A stretch of DNA of 36,607 bases from a candidate division SR1 bacterium (GCA_007115995.1 SKJI01000044.1:1-36607), one strand, 5' to 3'; positions 23,931 to 35,383 are shown, numbered from the stretch's first letter. Made by a program: numbers and translations. The notes: generated by a model not told the origin, from the letters alone.

Positions 23931-25307
23931 ATGAAAACATTTTTTAACCATGTTGCTTTCTCATTACTCATATTGGTTCTAGCATCAGGTAATTTTATTG
24001 CTGCTTGAGATGACCATAATCATCTTGAAGAAACTACACGGCAACTTCTAACGTACAATGAAGAATCAGTACAATGATCACTTTCATTTGATGCAGAGAT
24101 GATGTACAGCCAGTTTTGTAACAATGTATCACAAGGCTATAGTGTGTGAACATGATGATTAATAGCAACTGGTCCTTGAATGAGTACACTTATGTATTGT
24201 GAATGAATCAGTATGGATATGGAAACAGTCTTCCTACTTTCAGATGATGCTACACCATTTGAGATTCTTGATAACATTCTTACCATTACATTCAACTGAG
24301 AACACAGATTTGTTTTTGAGCTAGTTGCTGAACAAGATGAAGATTCTGAGCATAATGACGATGATAGTATCATTGAAAACGAATGAAACAATGAAGACGA
24401 TATGATCATTTGTCCAGCTGTACGAATGCCAGTTTGTGGAAATGATGGACAAACATATGGAAATAGCTGTGAAGCACAATGAAGAAATGTAGAAATACTG
24501 CACGAAGGAGAATGCGAAATTGTTGATCCATTTGAGGATGAAAGATGTGTTGCACTCTTTGATGGATGTAACAACTGTGCAAGAATTGAATGATCTGATG
24601 AGCGAGCATGTACGAGAATGTACTGTGATGAAGATCATACCACAGAAGCGTACTGTACGCACTTTGCTGACAGTGACATTGATACTGATACAAGCGAAGA
24701 TGCAGACCATACTGATACCGCTCCTACAAGTATTCCGACAATAGTATGTGATGAAGGAACTCGATCTCAATCAATGATGGATTGTCTTGTATCAGCAGAT
24801 GACGATACTCGTACAGACCTCCAACAAGCATACGATCTTGCATTCAACGTTTGAATGACAACAATGGAGTCAATCGAAGCATTTAGAACAGATGACTGGT
24901 TGATGAGACAAGAAGCTGCAAAAATGTTTGGTGCATTAGCAATTAATCATTTTAACAAAGAAGTAATGACTGATGCAGAACTCTGTCCAGAAACATATAC
25001 CGATGATGAGCAATTTGATTATACATTGAGACCATTTATTTATGATGCATGTGGTCTCTGATTGATGAGATGAGCATCTGGTGCATTTCTTCCTGAACAA
25101 TCACTCACAAAATGAGAAACGTTAGCTATTCTTATGAGACTAGTTGATGGGTTTCAAGAAGAAGAAGATACACAAACACGATGGATGCCATACGTACTCA
25201 GAGCAAATGGATTATGAATCCTGACAATCGAATCTACTGATGATTTCAATAATCCTATCCTCAGACAAGAACTCATTGAATGGGTATGGATGATTACACA
25301 AGCATAG
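23931..25307 (+). CDS. Secreted Kazal-domain protein with SLH-like C-terminal segments
   Basis: 458 residues. A signal peptide (FSLLILVLASGNFIAAG) is followed by a domain of about 115 residues and an acidic linker. A Kazal-type inhibitor domain spans about 161-195: PVCGNDGQTYGNSCEAQG and HEGEC. It has four Cys, lacking the pair usually present as first and fifth. A Cys-rich stretch follows (DGCNNCARIEG, RMYCDE). From about 320 there are helical segments like S-layer homology domains (RQEAAKMFGALAINHF, then GLGLMRGASGAFLPEQ and KGETLAILMRLVDG). Kazal domains block serine proteases; SLH domains tie proteins to the cell wall. So a wall-held protease inhibitor is a fair inference. A terminator follows directly. 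Confidence 0.85.
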
Positions 25308-25334
25308 TGTATCATTACAAAACTATAAAAAAAT

Positions 25335-25367
25335 CCTATACAGTTCAGTCTGTATAGGTTTTTTTTT
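25335..25367 (+). terminator. Intrinsic terminator after the Kazal-domain gene
   Basis: A perfect 9-bp stem CCTATACAG / CTGTATAGG (25335-25343, 25350-25358) with a 6-nt loop, followed by nine T. It is 27 bp after the stop codon and is the clearest terminator in the window. Confidence 0.9.
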
Positions 25368-25381
25368 ATAACAATCCTACC

Positions 25382-27277
25382 CTACTCTCCACATTCCTTG
25401 ACCATGTATGTTCAGTCACGATGATATCATTTTTTTTGATAGTATCATCTAACTCATACTCATGAGATCACTGACAGACGCTTGTATCACCATGTATGAG
25501 CAATTTTTTCAGCATAAAAAAGAAGTTGTGTACCAAATCAACCGTGTTGTGCAGTATGATCGCCTGATTGTTTGTTTGTTGATGCTAATGCTTGGAGTGT
25601 CCCATAGACATGTAATTCTCTAATCAATGCAGTATCAGCTCACAATCATGGAAAATCTATGGTTTCCTCCGGTAATGGGAGTAATAATCTCGTAAAACCA
25701 TACAGATATCATAAGGTATCTTCAAACGAACAAAACATTTCGATACCATTTGATGATCTATATGCCCTGACAACAAAAAATGGCTTACTCGTCGCTTCTT
25801 TGGGTTTATGTCTCATTTCACGACATCTAGTACATAAACAAACAAATCATCTTGTTGCTGTACAATCTTCAGATCACGCAAGCATAAACGTTTTAATCTC
25901 ATCTGACGCATCATATGTCCATCATTCACAATTTTGTTTGGGAGTAACAGTAAACTCACTATGACGAATACGCTCCAAAAACTCATCGATATCTCAGCAG
26001 ATAGTACAGTTTGGGAAGAGTCTTTGATATTGTTGTACTCTCGCTTCCTTATCGGTATAAAATTCCTGTTCCATCTCTTTCATGATGAGCTGTCTCAAAT
26101 TTGGCGTATTTGCTCATGCGACTACTTCATTGGTATCAAAATCACGAGCAAGACGTTTGATTCTTGCATAAGGAGGAATAATCTCACATTTACATCTCCT
26201 TATAATCATTGCTAAATCATCAGATTCAATCGGTTTATATGCTCATGATTTCCATAAATCATACAGTCATGTATTTGGAATCACAGCAGTTGGATAAAAT
26301 TTCAACTCATCAGACTTGATTGCTATTGCCTCAAATGCTACACGAAATGTCTCGAGATCCATCTCAGGAGTAGATGTGTACAATCATGGCATATAATGAT
26401 TTGAAATCTTAAAGCCATACTGTCTCAACTTGTGCATTGCCTTGGTAATTGCATCATTATCATGACCACGGACATTTGCCTCGTGAACAGAATTATGTAA
26501 TGTCTGTATACCCATCTCCATACGAGTAATTCATAAGCTTCTTCGATACTGACAGTTCTCATCCGTCACATATTCCGGTCTCGTCTCTACCGTTAGTCCA
26601 ATTATTCTATTTTTTGCAGTTTCATTGAGAAGAATTGACTCTTCTACTGTGTCTGGATATGAAAACTCTAATGACTCAGTTGCCGTATATCTTGCAGATT
26701 TTGGGTTGGAATAATCAATACTAATTTGTGAAAGAAACTCATCAAAATGATTGCACGCGTCGTATAGTCACTTAATGAAAGCAGTTTTGTATGATTGTGG
26801 ATAGACATCTCGAGTTCATCCTAACACAATCATCTCAATTTTATCTGTTGCATGTCACGTGAGCATAAGACTCAAAAGTCTATTATAGACTTGTTTGTAC
26901 GGATCAAACTGATTGAGTAGCGCTCTCATCGCTCATGGCTGTGTATTGATATAGCTCTTTGGCATTGTTGCATCAGTTGGGCAGAAGATACACTTCCCAG
27001 GACACCAAAAAGGTTTGGTCAGCACTTGTACCGCAACAATTCATGATTGAGATCTAATTGATCTTTTCTGTAAGAGACGATCAATACGTACATCATGCTC
27101 TAGTTGCTGTTCTGCGACCATTTTTTTGTATGTTTTGAGGAGTTCCATATTGGTTGGAACATGCTGTTTTCATGCAGATTTTGCCCATGTTCTTTTCATG
27201 GTTATCACATCATCTCTCGTTAACCTCTCAAGATCTGACTGAGCAATATCTCCTATCAATGTATCCAATGTATGCAT
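25382..27277 (-). CDS. elp3: Elp3-family tRNA uridine(34) acetyltransferase (radical SAM)
   Basis: 631 residues. The radical-SAM cluster motif is PFWCPGKCIFCPTD (Cys92, 96, 99). Following are IEMIVLGGTRDVYP, TVETRPEYV, ITRMEMGIQTLHNSVH, HYMPGLY and DELKFYPTAVI. The C-terminal acetyltransferase domain has AQHGGFGTQLLFYAEKIAH and RLSVISGVGVRGYYQK. In archaea and some bacteria Elp3 alone makes carboxymethyl-uridine at the tRNA wobble position from acetyl-CoA and SAM. The neighbours upstream (90 bp) are the ATP-citrate lyase genes, which can supply that acetyl-CoA. Start at the first ATG after the gap. Confidence 0.94.
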
Positions 27278-27367
27278 AGCAATAATATAATAATCTTACC
27301 ATAAAAAAAAAGAAAAGATATGAGTCTCACGCAAGTGATTTAATTACTGCAAAAGTAAATTTCTTGG

Positions 27368-29152
27368 TTACTCATTACAATATAAAATATCATCCCATGG
27401 AGTTCTATATAATCATTCTTGTAGTCTATACTGATCAATATGATGAGCTAAAAATCAAACACTCCTTGCAAGGACAAATAATGCATTAAAAAAATCTGCA
27501 TCGATATACTGTTGTATTTGTTCATTTGTATACTCCATACTTGCAAACATATCTAGCAACATACACGCAATATGGCCATCTACATTGAGAATCAACGTTG
27601 GTTTTTTTTGTGTTGTCAGTGCTTGCACTGCGAGTCCAAATGTAAGATATGTGCGAACTGGAAATGATTCTGAAAGACGAACTAAATGTTCGCATCTTTT
27701 ATCAGGATTATATAATGATTTCACCTTATGACCTATTCATTGAATCAATCTCCCAGCAGCTTTTTCTTGTTGAACGTATTGTGTTGGAGTAATATCACCT
27801 CTCACCGCATCAAAAAACGACTGTGCAGCTCACGTGATAGCTCAGCCAAATCTTGATCATATTGTTGCTAATCATGCAATAAGACTACTCACGCAATCTT
27901 TTCACGCTCTTGCAGCAATAATTGAATTGGTTGCACCACTTACTGCTGGACCATGATCTGCCAACAGTATTAATACCGTATTGATAAACTCCAACGCATA
28001 ATCTGGTAATGCTTGTTTCAGTCGAAGATGACCAAGAAGATGAGCAATCGATTGTTTTTCAACAAAATGACTTATAGGTAGATTATTATATAACAATTCA
28101 TCTCCTCTCTCATCACTAATAGTTGTAGTAAAACGTGTTTTATGTCTTTTAGTAAGCACATCTACTGCTTGGTGTATTGAAATTGGTATGCTTGTAATGT
28201 GTTGATGTTGACCACAATGTTCTCAAAACACGCTCTCAATCATCGCTGCAAATCATACAAATGATTCAGGGACATATGCTCAAGCATCACGTAATGCGTT
28301 ATTTTTATACTGTGCAGTTTCATGGTCACTATTTGCTTGAGCTCACGCATGACCAAATTGAATAGAACGAGAGAGGGTTCATGCTGATGATCATAAACAC
28401 CGTGCTACAACTGGTTTGGTAATAACTCAATCACGAATAAGCTGAGCAACCTCAAGCTCCATAAGATTTCAGACCTCTCACAACAAGACTATCATACGTA
28501 TAGATGGCACTGATTGATAATAACGGACTATATCAGCAAAAGAACTTGCTGGAAATCTATCTCATCCAATCTGAAATGCTGCATAAATTCAATCAGTATG
28601 GTTACTGATCATACGGCACAGCTCATTCATCATTCATCATGATTTTGAAACTAATCACACTGATCCTGCCTTCCAGAGTTGTGATGCAAGAATATTATCT
28701 AATGATCATCCTGTATGTCAAATACGCATAATACCAGGCAGTATTGCTCATACAATAGCAGGACCAAATATTTGAACGTTACTTTGCTTTGCATATGCTT
28801 GTATCATCAATGAATCTTGTTCTGGTATTCACTCTGCAATCACAAAGATACTCTTAAACTTTTCTGACTGTATAGCCTCCATCGTTACAGAACTAGCAGT
28901 ACGAAACGATGCAAGATTAATCAACATATCTGCTCATCAGAGCTGTTCTATTGCATCCCAATCTCTAATAACTGGCAAAAAAAACTCTTTATCTCAATAA
29001 AACACCTTACAACTATCGACTGTATTTACTGGTGATATAAGAGCTTTTATCGATGGTCATCTTCATGTAAGAAAATCATAGTCTAGCATATGCTGAACAA
29101 TATCAAGATGTACTCCATAGATAATCGCTGTACTTTCTGAGGAAAAATGCAT
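27368..29152 (-). CDS. aclA: ATP-citrate lyase, large (citryl-CoA synthetase/lyase) subunit
   Basis: 594 residues, like the large subunit of two-subunit ATP-citrate lyases (about 610). N-terminal CoA-ligase part: ASFRTASSVTMEAIQ, GPAIVGAILPGIM, VGLVSKSGGMMNELCR, and the phospho-histidine loop SIQFGHAGAQAN (His268). C-terminal citrate-synthase-like part: ADHGPAVSGATNSIIAARAG (about 398-417), IGSRFGGAI, GIGHKVKSLYNPDKR (about 472-486) and LYRTPWDDILY at the end. These stretches match human ACLY almost residue for residue. The reaction is citrate + ATP + CoA to acetyl-CoA, oxaloacetate, ADP and Pi. It lies 23 bp after the small subunit gene. The aclA/aclB names follow Chlorobium. Confidence 0.93.
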
Positions 29153-29175
29153 ACATACATACAAGAAATAAAATT

Positions 29176-30423
29176 CTAAGTTCAAAGATACTCTGGAATC
29201 AAGCGAATTGCATCAACCAACGGATAGTCCCCATCCGCAACGAAATAACGTAATCAGTTTTGTGTACAAAACGTCTCAAAAAGAGCTAGTCATTCTTTAT
29301 CATCAATTCATCAACGCCTAACAAATAGTGAAATATTATGTTTTTTGAGGAAACTGCTCTGTTTTTGTAAAACAGCAACACATGCTGAAAGGAGTGCTTT
29401 GATATTCGTAAAATTTGCAATTCATCATAAAATACACAATATTTTGTGGGGTGCATTAGATGCACACAATTCATTGAGCAATCAACTTATGTATACATAG
29501 TTGTCATCATATGATGGGTTTCATGAAAGTTCTCAGTAATTCATTATTTCATCGCCATATCACGCATCAGTTAAGGTATCAATTGTCAGTATAGATGCTC
29601 ATCATCATCACAAGAGTAATGCGATAGATCCATTTGGATTGAGTAATGAGTACTTAAGACTAGATCACGTTTTTGCATCAACAGCACATATAGTTTTTTC
29701 AAACGAATCTGTCACACTCCCAAATCATTCTGTCCGTTCTATATGTGCTCGATCATCACGATGCTTATATGCTGCACATACATCAAGACGAACAACCATG
29801 TCAAGGAATACAAACTTTCATGATGATACTTCCACAAGTGGATTAATTTCCAAAAAAGCGATATCTAGCTTTATAAAAAAATCATATAATCATACTATTC
29901 TACTAACTAATGGATAATTATCACACTGTAATTTCTTTGCAAGAATTGACTGATCAATCGACATATCTATTGGGTGTATATATTCTACACGCTTATCCCA
30001 ATTTTTTTCGACATCAACTCATCAAGCATGATTGATAATGATTTGGACTCATTTTGCATGAGTAGAGAACGAACAATATCGTTCTTCTTTGTGTGGAATA
30101 AATGGTTCAACCAAAAATGTATTGAGTATTCAAATAGTTTGATTAATTTCAAACCTTTTCTCTCGATAGGTATCAAGCCAAGATAGTACTCATTTTTTTT
30201 CTAATCATACTCAAACTAATCAGTATTTTCATCTTTTACCAAACAACTGATCAGGTTTAATCACCCATTGAGTATGACCAAATTTTTGTTCATACTCTTC
30301 AAGAGTATGGAGCAAATCTTCATAGTCATCGTGATTCTCAATTAATATTCAATGATACGGTTCTTGTGCATAGTTTGACCGTAAAACTTTCGCATCATAC
30401 TCTCTGATTGCTTTTTGTGCCAT
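29176..30423 (-). CDS. aclB: ATP-citrate lyase, small (ATP-grasp) subunit
   Basis: 415 residues, the size of the Chlorobium-type small subunit. It contains VIKPDQLFGKRGKYGLVGVG, FLVEPFIPHKEE, the metal/ATP site DIAFLEINPLVEV, KTGSSLKYSLLNPNG, LLLGGGGASILTIDTL, IMNYGELSGNPS, CILGGIANFTN and SLFVRRGGIDDKEGL. All line up in order with the N-terminal half of eukaryotic ATP-citrate lyase. It binds ATP and carries the phosphoryl transfer to the His of the large subunit. Most of the GGGG run is UGA. The first ATG (MAQKAIREYDAK) matches the family start. Confidence 0.93.
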
Positions 30424-30453
30424 AATTCCTTGAAGATTAAATATTACCAATGG

Positions 30454-31458
30454 TTATTGTTCATCAATAAGACGTGTTACTGTACTCACTGACTGATCCA
30501 TAACTATTTCCATACCAGGCATAGGAATTACGACTGTAGCATTGACAATAATATCAGTAAGAAGAGGAAATGGTAGATCTTCACGTACAATCATTGTTCA
30601 TCATCAGGTTCCAATCAGCTCATCATCCATATACTGCTCTACTTCAAGAGTTAAAGTAGCAATATCATCGTCTATAGAAACAAGCGTGTATATTACGGAG
30701 TTTCTCACATCAATCCCATCTACAAATACGCTTTTATCAACTTGCCACGATCATCATACTCATACTAGCTGATCTGGTAAAATAAAAAAGATGTCACGAA
30801 TAGTCTCCGTAAACTGCTCAACATACTCAGCTCATAACATATCATCACCCATATATTGAGCAGAAAGATTTTCCAACAATCATCATGAAGTAATTGAAAA
30901 TTCATAATTAGTATCTAAAAAGATATTTCTTAACTGATCCATAGCTCATTCTAGTTCATCAAGCAACATTTCAGATCCATCAACTGAAATCTCTAATGTT
31001 TCATAGGCTATACTGCTTGATACACGTTGAGGATCAGTCTGTTCTATTGTGAAGAGATAAATTCATGCAAGTTCTTGCATTGTTTCTTGGAAAAATTCAG
31101 TTTCTTCTCATAAAACTTGTGTAATTCACATAGTTGTATCAAATCTAAATGATGTACGTTCAGCAAATCAGTCAAAATTATATGCTTGAAAAAGAGGCTG
31201 AGACTGATCTCAAGCTTCTAACACTATAATTTCTACATCACTCACTGGAAGTGCAAATCAGTCTGAATCAGGCATATCACTCTCTTCTTCTTGCATATCT
31301 GCATCAACTTGCAGTGCATCAGAAACAATTTCTTGTTGTCATTCCATATCATTTAATAGAGTCTGAGTAGCCGGTTGAAATTGGCCTGTTGCAAATAAAA
31401 GAAGAATAACACCAAGAAGTGCAAATAATCAATACAGTAATTTTTGTAAGGTAGACAT
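30454..31458 (-). CDS. Secreted/anchored acidic protein, function unknown
   Basis: 334 residues. It starts with an export signal or anchor (LLYGLFALLGVILLLFATG), then a strongly acidic linker rich in Glu/Asp/Gln (about 35-75) and a beta-rich domain: FRFDTTMGITQVLGEE, LEISVDGSEMLL, a SVFVDGIDVRNSVIYTL segment, and VVIPMPGMEIVMDQSVST near the end. This layout is like the DUF6263-type lipoprotein domains, though there is no lipobox Cys. It is 30 bp upstream of aclB and 34 bp downstream of the first sortase gene, so it may be co-transcribed with either. No function is visible. Confidence 0.75.
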
Positions 31459-31492
31459 AATAATATAAATAGAAAACTAAAAGGGTATAATA

Positions 31493-32413
31493 TTACTGGT
31501 TTAATGTCCTTTCTATATAGTTCAAGACATATCTTTTGAATTTAGCATCATATGAACTATCAGAAAGGTCCATTTCTGATCTTATTGTAGTAATTTTTTG
31601 ATTCATTGCACGTACAATTTCATCCTGTTTTGTAGGTGGTAATTTTTTGAGATCATCAAGCGTACTCAAAAAACGAAATCTCATTGAGAATGGTATCAAT
31701 ACTTCATTCATTTCAATTTTTCTTCATCTTAATATCCACCTTCATTCTAGTCAGTTTGTACACGCAAAAACAGTAATTTCTCTTCATCACTGAGGTAGTA
31801 AAATTTCAACATCAGTTGGAACTGTTTCATATGATTGTTCTATTGCAAATCTAATTAATTCAAATGATCATCAATTGTCTGTACCATCAAAAATCCATAT
31901 TTCATCCTCAAATATTGGATCTAATGCCATAATATCTGCAAAAATAGTCTTATAGTCTCACGGTGCATTTCTAAAGAAATTACTATGTCAAAATATTACT
32001 GGGTTTCACTCTTCTCAAGGCATAGGTGTACCAGCATAATGTAACACTCAGTCATTAAGATATTTATTAATATCAATTTCTCTTCATAATCTCATATCTT
32101 CAAAATCTTGAGATCATTGAGGAATACGAATTATCGGCGCAACCACTCATAACGTTGGCAATACAATATACATATCGTATTGATCTGCTCATGGATATGG
32201 AATGATTGATTTCCAATATGTGATATCTTGAGGAGCGTCAAGCAAAGAAAACGGTGTTAACCAGTCTGGTGCTTCCCAAGCAAGACGATCAGACTTTAGT
32301 GTTATTACACCTTTTTCTTCTTTTGGTGTTAATGCATACAATAGATCTCCTCACCAAAATAATCATACTATACAAATACTTCATAGGAGCATTAGTAATA
32401 TTCTCTGTTTCAT
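31493..32413 (-). CDS. Sortase (transpeptidase) 1 with C-terminal helical extension
   Basis: 306 residues. An N-terminal anchor (LLMLLGSICIVGLFWGG) precedes the sortase beta-barrel: LHYAGTPMPGEEGNPVIFGH with catalytic His143, TVFACTNG with Cys218, and GRWILRGRK with Arg225 or Arg229. Sortases cut LPxTG-type signals and join the protein to the cell surface; a gene for an LPQTG protein lies nearby (35384-36607). About 70 residues after the barrel form a charged helical tail (FLSTLDDLKKLPPTKQDEI), unusual for sortases. The FGH glycine is UGA. It ends 34 bp before the acidic protein gene. Confidence 0.88.
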
Positions 32414-32425
32414 TGTTGTGTCAAG

Positions 32426-33391
32426 TTATAAAGGATAAATAGCAGCAAGTTTATCTTCAATCAACTCTAAGAGTTGCGATTTAAAAGCAAATTGATTATC
32501 AGAAGTGCGTAATGAGTTTCTCGCTCTTTGAATTCATTGAAAAAGAATAATAATTTGTAGTTTTCTCTTATCTATACTTTGTAAATTCATAATAGAAACA
32601 GCTCTTTCCACACGATTCACAATATGCTGTGGAACATCAGGATAGAGATCAGGAAGTACTGTCACGGTGCTTTCTTGCTTCCTTGGTGTTCATAAATATG
32701 TTGCTTCAACCATTCGTCTTCCAGCAATTCAATAATAACAACCAAAAATCAGTGCATCAGCTCATAATCAGTCTCGTAACAATGCCTCTACATCACTTGG
32801 ATCTGTTGGATAAGATGCAGTAACTTCATATGGGAAAAACTCAAATGTTCATCATGGTAGTCTTTGGAAATACCAGACTTGATCACCTGGATCTAACCAC
32901 ATCAGATTTGCAAAAATTGTTTTATACCTACCAGGATCATTTCTAAAGTAGTTGCTATGACCAAAATCTATACGTTTTCACTCAAATCATGGAGGAACGC
33001 TTCATACATACTCTAATATTCAATGTTGTAAATAATTATTGATACCAATCTCCCTTCACGATAACATGGTATAATAATCTTGCGATCAATGCGGGACAGA
33101 GATAATTGGTGCAACAAGTCACAATCAAGGTATAACTAAATAAAGATCAGCATGTCTATCTTCAGGAAATGGTAATACTTGTAACCAAAAGTTCATATCT
33201 TTAGGAGCGGTACGATGATCTATTGGAATAAACCAATCAGGTTTTTCCCATACAAGGTTTGGTGATTGTAAATATAACTCCAATCAAGGATACTTTATTG
33301 CTGGATCAGTAATTGCATGTGTTTTATTTGTTATAATATACAAAAAAAACACACTTGTAAGAGTTAAAACTATATAAATTTTTTTTATCAT
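32426..33391 (-). CDS. Sortase 2, diverged paralogue
   Basis: 321 residues, 12 bp upstream of sortase 1 and clearly its paralogue (both have APKD/APQD, PIISVPHGSQDY / PIIRIPQGSQDF and FGHSNYF / FGHSNFF). N-terminal export segment YIVLTLTSVFFLYIITNK. Catalytic residues: His145 (DFGHSN), Cys208 (IFGCYYG) and Arg215/216 (AGRRMVEA). The HYAGT motif before the His is altered to EYVGS, and the PGEEGN loop to PGFEGK, so substrate choice may differ. It also has a C-terminal helical tail of about 90 residues (NRVERAVSIMNLQSIDKRK). Confidence 0.83.
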
Positions 33392-33514
33392 ATGCATGCA
33401 ATTTTATAGACCACAAAAAAATTAACTTGAGCATAGATATACTACAAATTCATTTAAAAAAAACAATGGCATTTAGAGTAGCATCTACCTAGGAAATGAA
33501 AAATTTATTTTCAT

Positions 33515-33543
33515 AAAAAAAGAAAAATAAGAGCAAACTTATT
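33515..33543 (-). terminator. Probable intrinsic terminator
   Basis: In the minus sense AATAAG (33543-33538), a short loop and CTTATT (33531-33526), then a U-rich tail (TTTCTTTTTTT). It lies 41-70 bp downstream of the stop at 33585, ending the unit before the sortase genes. A competing pairing (AAGAG with CTCTT) overlaps it. Confidence 0.5.
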
Positions 33544-33584
33544 GCACATTACTCTTTCATGCACTAAGTATTTTTTCTCTATTT

Positions 33585-34628
33585 TTAATCAAAAGTATTA
33601 AAAAAATCAGTTGTAGCAATCTGTGTTCTTGTTGGACAAAATTCAGTAAGTCAACGCTCTTGAGCAACAGTCCAGTATCTTTCAAAAACACCGACACTCA
33701 TATTTACATTCCATCATTCAGCAAGTCACAAAATAACCATCAGATTTTGACATCACACCCTTCGTTGTGGATCTATATTTGATCAGACCATTCATTCCGC
33801 ACGAGCAATATTAAATGCTGAATATAACGGGGCATCTGAAGAAAGATTTGTAAAAGTATATCTTGCCGTTGTGTCTATATTATAACGTTCTACAATCCAA
33901 GGAAGTAAATCACTATAAAGCATTGGTCTAGAGGGAAAAACTTCTGTTTCTTCAGTATCTTCTCATGTAAGATTTTCTCATCATTGCTCATCAGGGTCTT
34001 CAAAGAGTTCTGTGAGATCTATAAAAGCATCATTTTCAGTTCAGTTGAGTATTTCATCATTACTTGCAATTTCATCGCTTTCTCATTCTACTGTTCTCAT
34101 TTCACGTTGAATAGGTTGGATAGTATGTACTTCTCTCCATCATGTTTCTACAAAATAAACAAATACTCAGCTTGTATACATAAACAATAATAATCTAGCT
34201 AACCAAAGAGTCGCTGCCAAAAATGCTACTGCCAAAAATCGCTTAAACGGATGCTTCCAACCATGATGTTGTTTATCCATTCTGAATACAAGATAACTAC
34301 CTACAAAGAAAAACAATCATATAAAAAGAGATCATCTTATAGGATTAACCATCAACGTTTCCCATAATAAAGGATCTGCAAAATAATAGACAATAACTCA
34401 TAACCAGATTGCTATCAACAAAAAGACACTAGGAGAAAATAAAAGTCTTTTTGATGCAGGAATAATTTCTGAAATTGCTGTACGATGTTGAAAAAGCAAT
34501 ATAAAAAGAAACAATAGATTAATCAGTGAAAGGTACACGACCCAGTCAATTCAACTCCACAATCAAATGAAAACAGGATTTAATACAAATAAAACAATAA
34601 AACACTTTAGAAAAAGTTGCTGAATCAT
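33585..34628 (-). CDS. Membrane protein with SLH-like C-terminal domain
   Basis: 347 residues. The first 160 carry about five membrane spans (LFLKCFIVLFVLNPVFIGLW, INLLFLFILLF, SVFLLIAIWLGVIVYYF and others). A linker rich in Glu, Asp and Asn follows (about 175-235). The last 110 residues read SDLLPWIVERYNIDT, FTNLSSDAPLYSAFNIARAE, GMVGSNIDPQRRVGCQNLMV, in the style of an S-layer homology repeat (FxDLxxxAPxYxA, then GMIxGxxDG). I infer a surface anchor or assembly role; the exact family is unknown. Confidence 0.75.
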
Positions 34629-34742
34629 GATGTTTATTGAGAGAATAAAAGCATGTGATTCTTACTTACTTATACCAAGATAGATACTAAATTACTAGAT
34701 AAATAACGTATTAAATTATGTTTTTGTAAGAACAAATGAATT

Positions 34743-35126
34743 TTATTTTCGTTCTATTTCTTTATTTGTATGCGTTGCTATTACTATCAGCATTCCACTC
34801 ATAATTGCAAGAGTACTTGTTAATAATAGAAGCATTTCAGTAAAATATATTCATGCAAACGTCAAATATATTGGAATAAATATACTCATTCAGAGCGATA
34901 ATGCTATACTCGTGACAGCTCTCTCCCAATTAGTGAGTTGTTGCTTTCAAAAAAACACATAACTCCACCAATATCAAGGCAAAAAAAACATAATTACGAA
35001 AAATAATATTTCATACACTCATCCAAGAATATGCTCTCAAATACCGGTAAACGAAACAAGAGGAAAGAGTATCAGAAACAATATTACTATAATAATCATC
35101 TGAGTAACAAGAAGATGTCTAATCAT
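34743..35126 (-). CDS. Small membrane protein (127 aa)
   Basis: Four membrane spans by eye: MIIIVILFLILFPLVSF, EILFFVIMFFLPGYWWSYV, a third (AVTSIALSLGMSIFIP) and a fourth (MLLLLTSTLAIMSGMLIVIA), then a charged tail KEIERK. I know no function; the four-helix plan is like small DUF1616-type membrane proteins. An in-frame GTG and further codons upstream could lengthen it slightly. It lies 114 bp upstream of the SLH-like gene. Confidence 0.65.
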
Positions 35127-35258
35127 AGAGTATGAGATAAAATAAAATACTCATAGGTCAATACATATATAGCAACTCACGTATTTATAAAACTAAAAGA
35201 GCTCTAGTAAGTACTCAGTACCTATATTGTCTAATTTCTTGCGTATACAAGAGTGTAT

Positions 35259-35301
35259 AGAACAGCAAGATCTTTTGAGTATTCAAGGACCTTGCTGCTC
35301 T
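35259..35301 (-). terminator. Stem-loop after the LPQTG protein gene
   Basis: In the minus-strand RNA a 14-bp stem, AGAGCAGCAAGGTC with GATCTTGCTGTTCT, has two G-U pairs and no mismatch; on the plus strand these become A-C mismatches, so the structure is meant for minus-strand transcripts. TTGA/TCAA in the loop can extend it. It starts 83 bp past the stop at 35384. There is no proper U-tract, so it may end transcription weakly or protect the mRNA 3' end. The rest of 35127-35383 shows nothing else. Confidence 0.5.
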
Positions 35302-35383
35302 TAATTTCTATTTTCACTCATTTTGCATCATCTGATTGCCTAAACGTTGGTACAATCAACATACATCTTTTAGACATATCAAC

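Noticed and set aside
24137-24770. Long standard-code reading frames on the minus strand (145 and 149 aa)
   Set aside because: They lie opposite the Kazal-domain gene, whose product has a signal peptide and recognisable domains; the minus frames are low-complexity and Ser/Ile-rich, as expected from antisense of that gene.
27278-27367. Weak hairpin with a U-rich stretch between aclA and elp3, suggesting separate transcription
   Set aside because: The stem TCAC/GTGA is four base pairs and the T-run is about 14 bases further on; not enough to call a terminator, so co-transcription remains possible.
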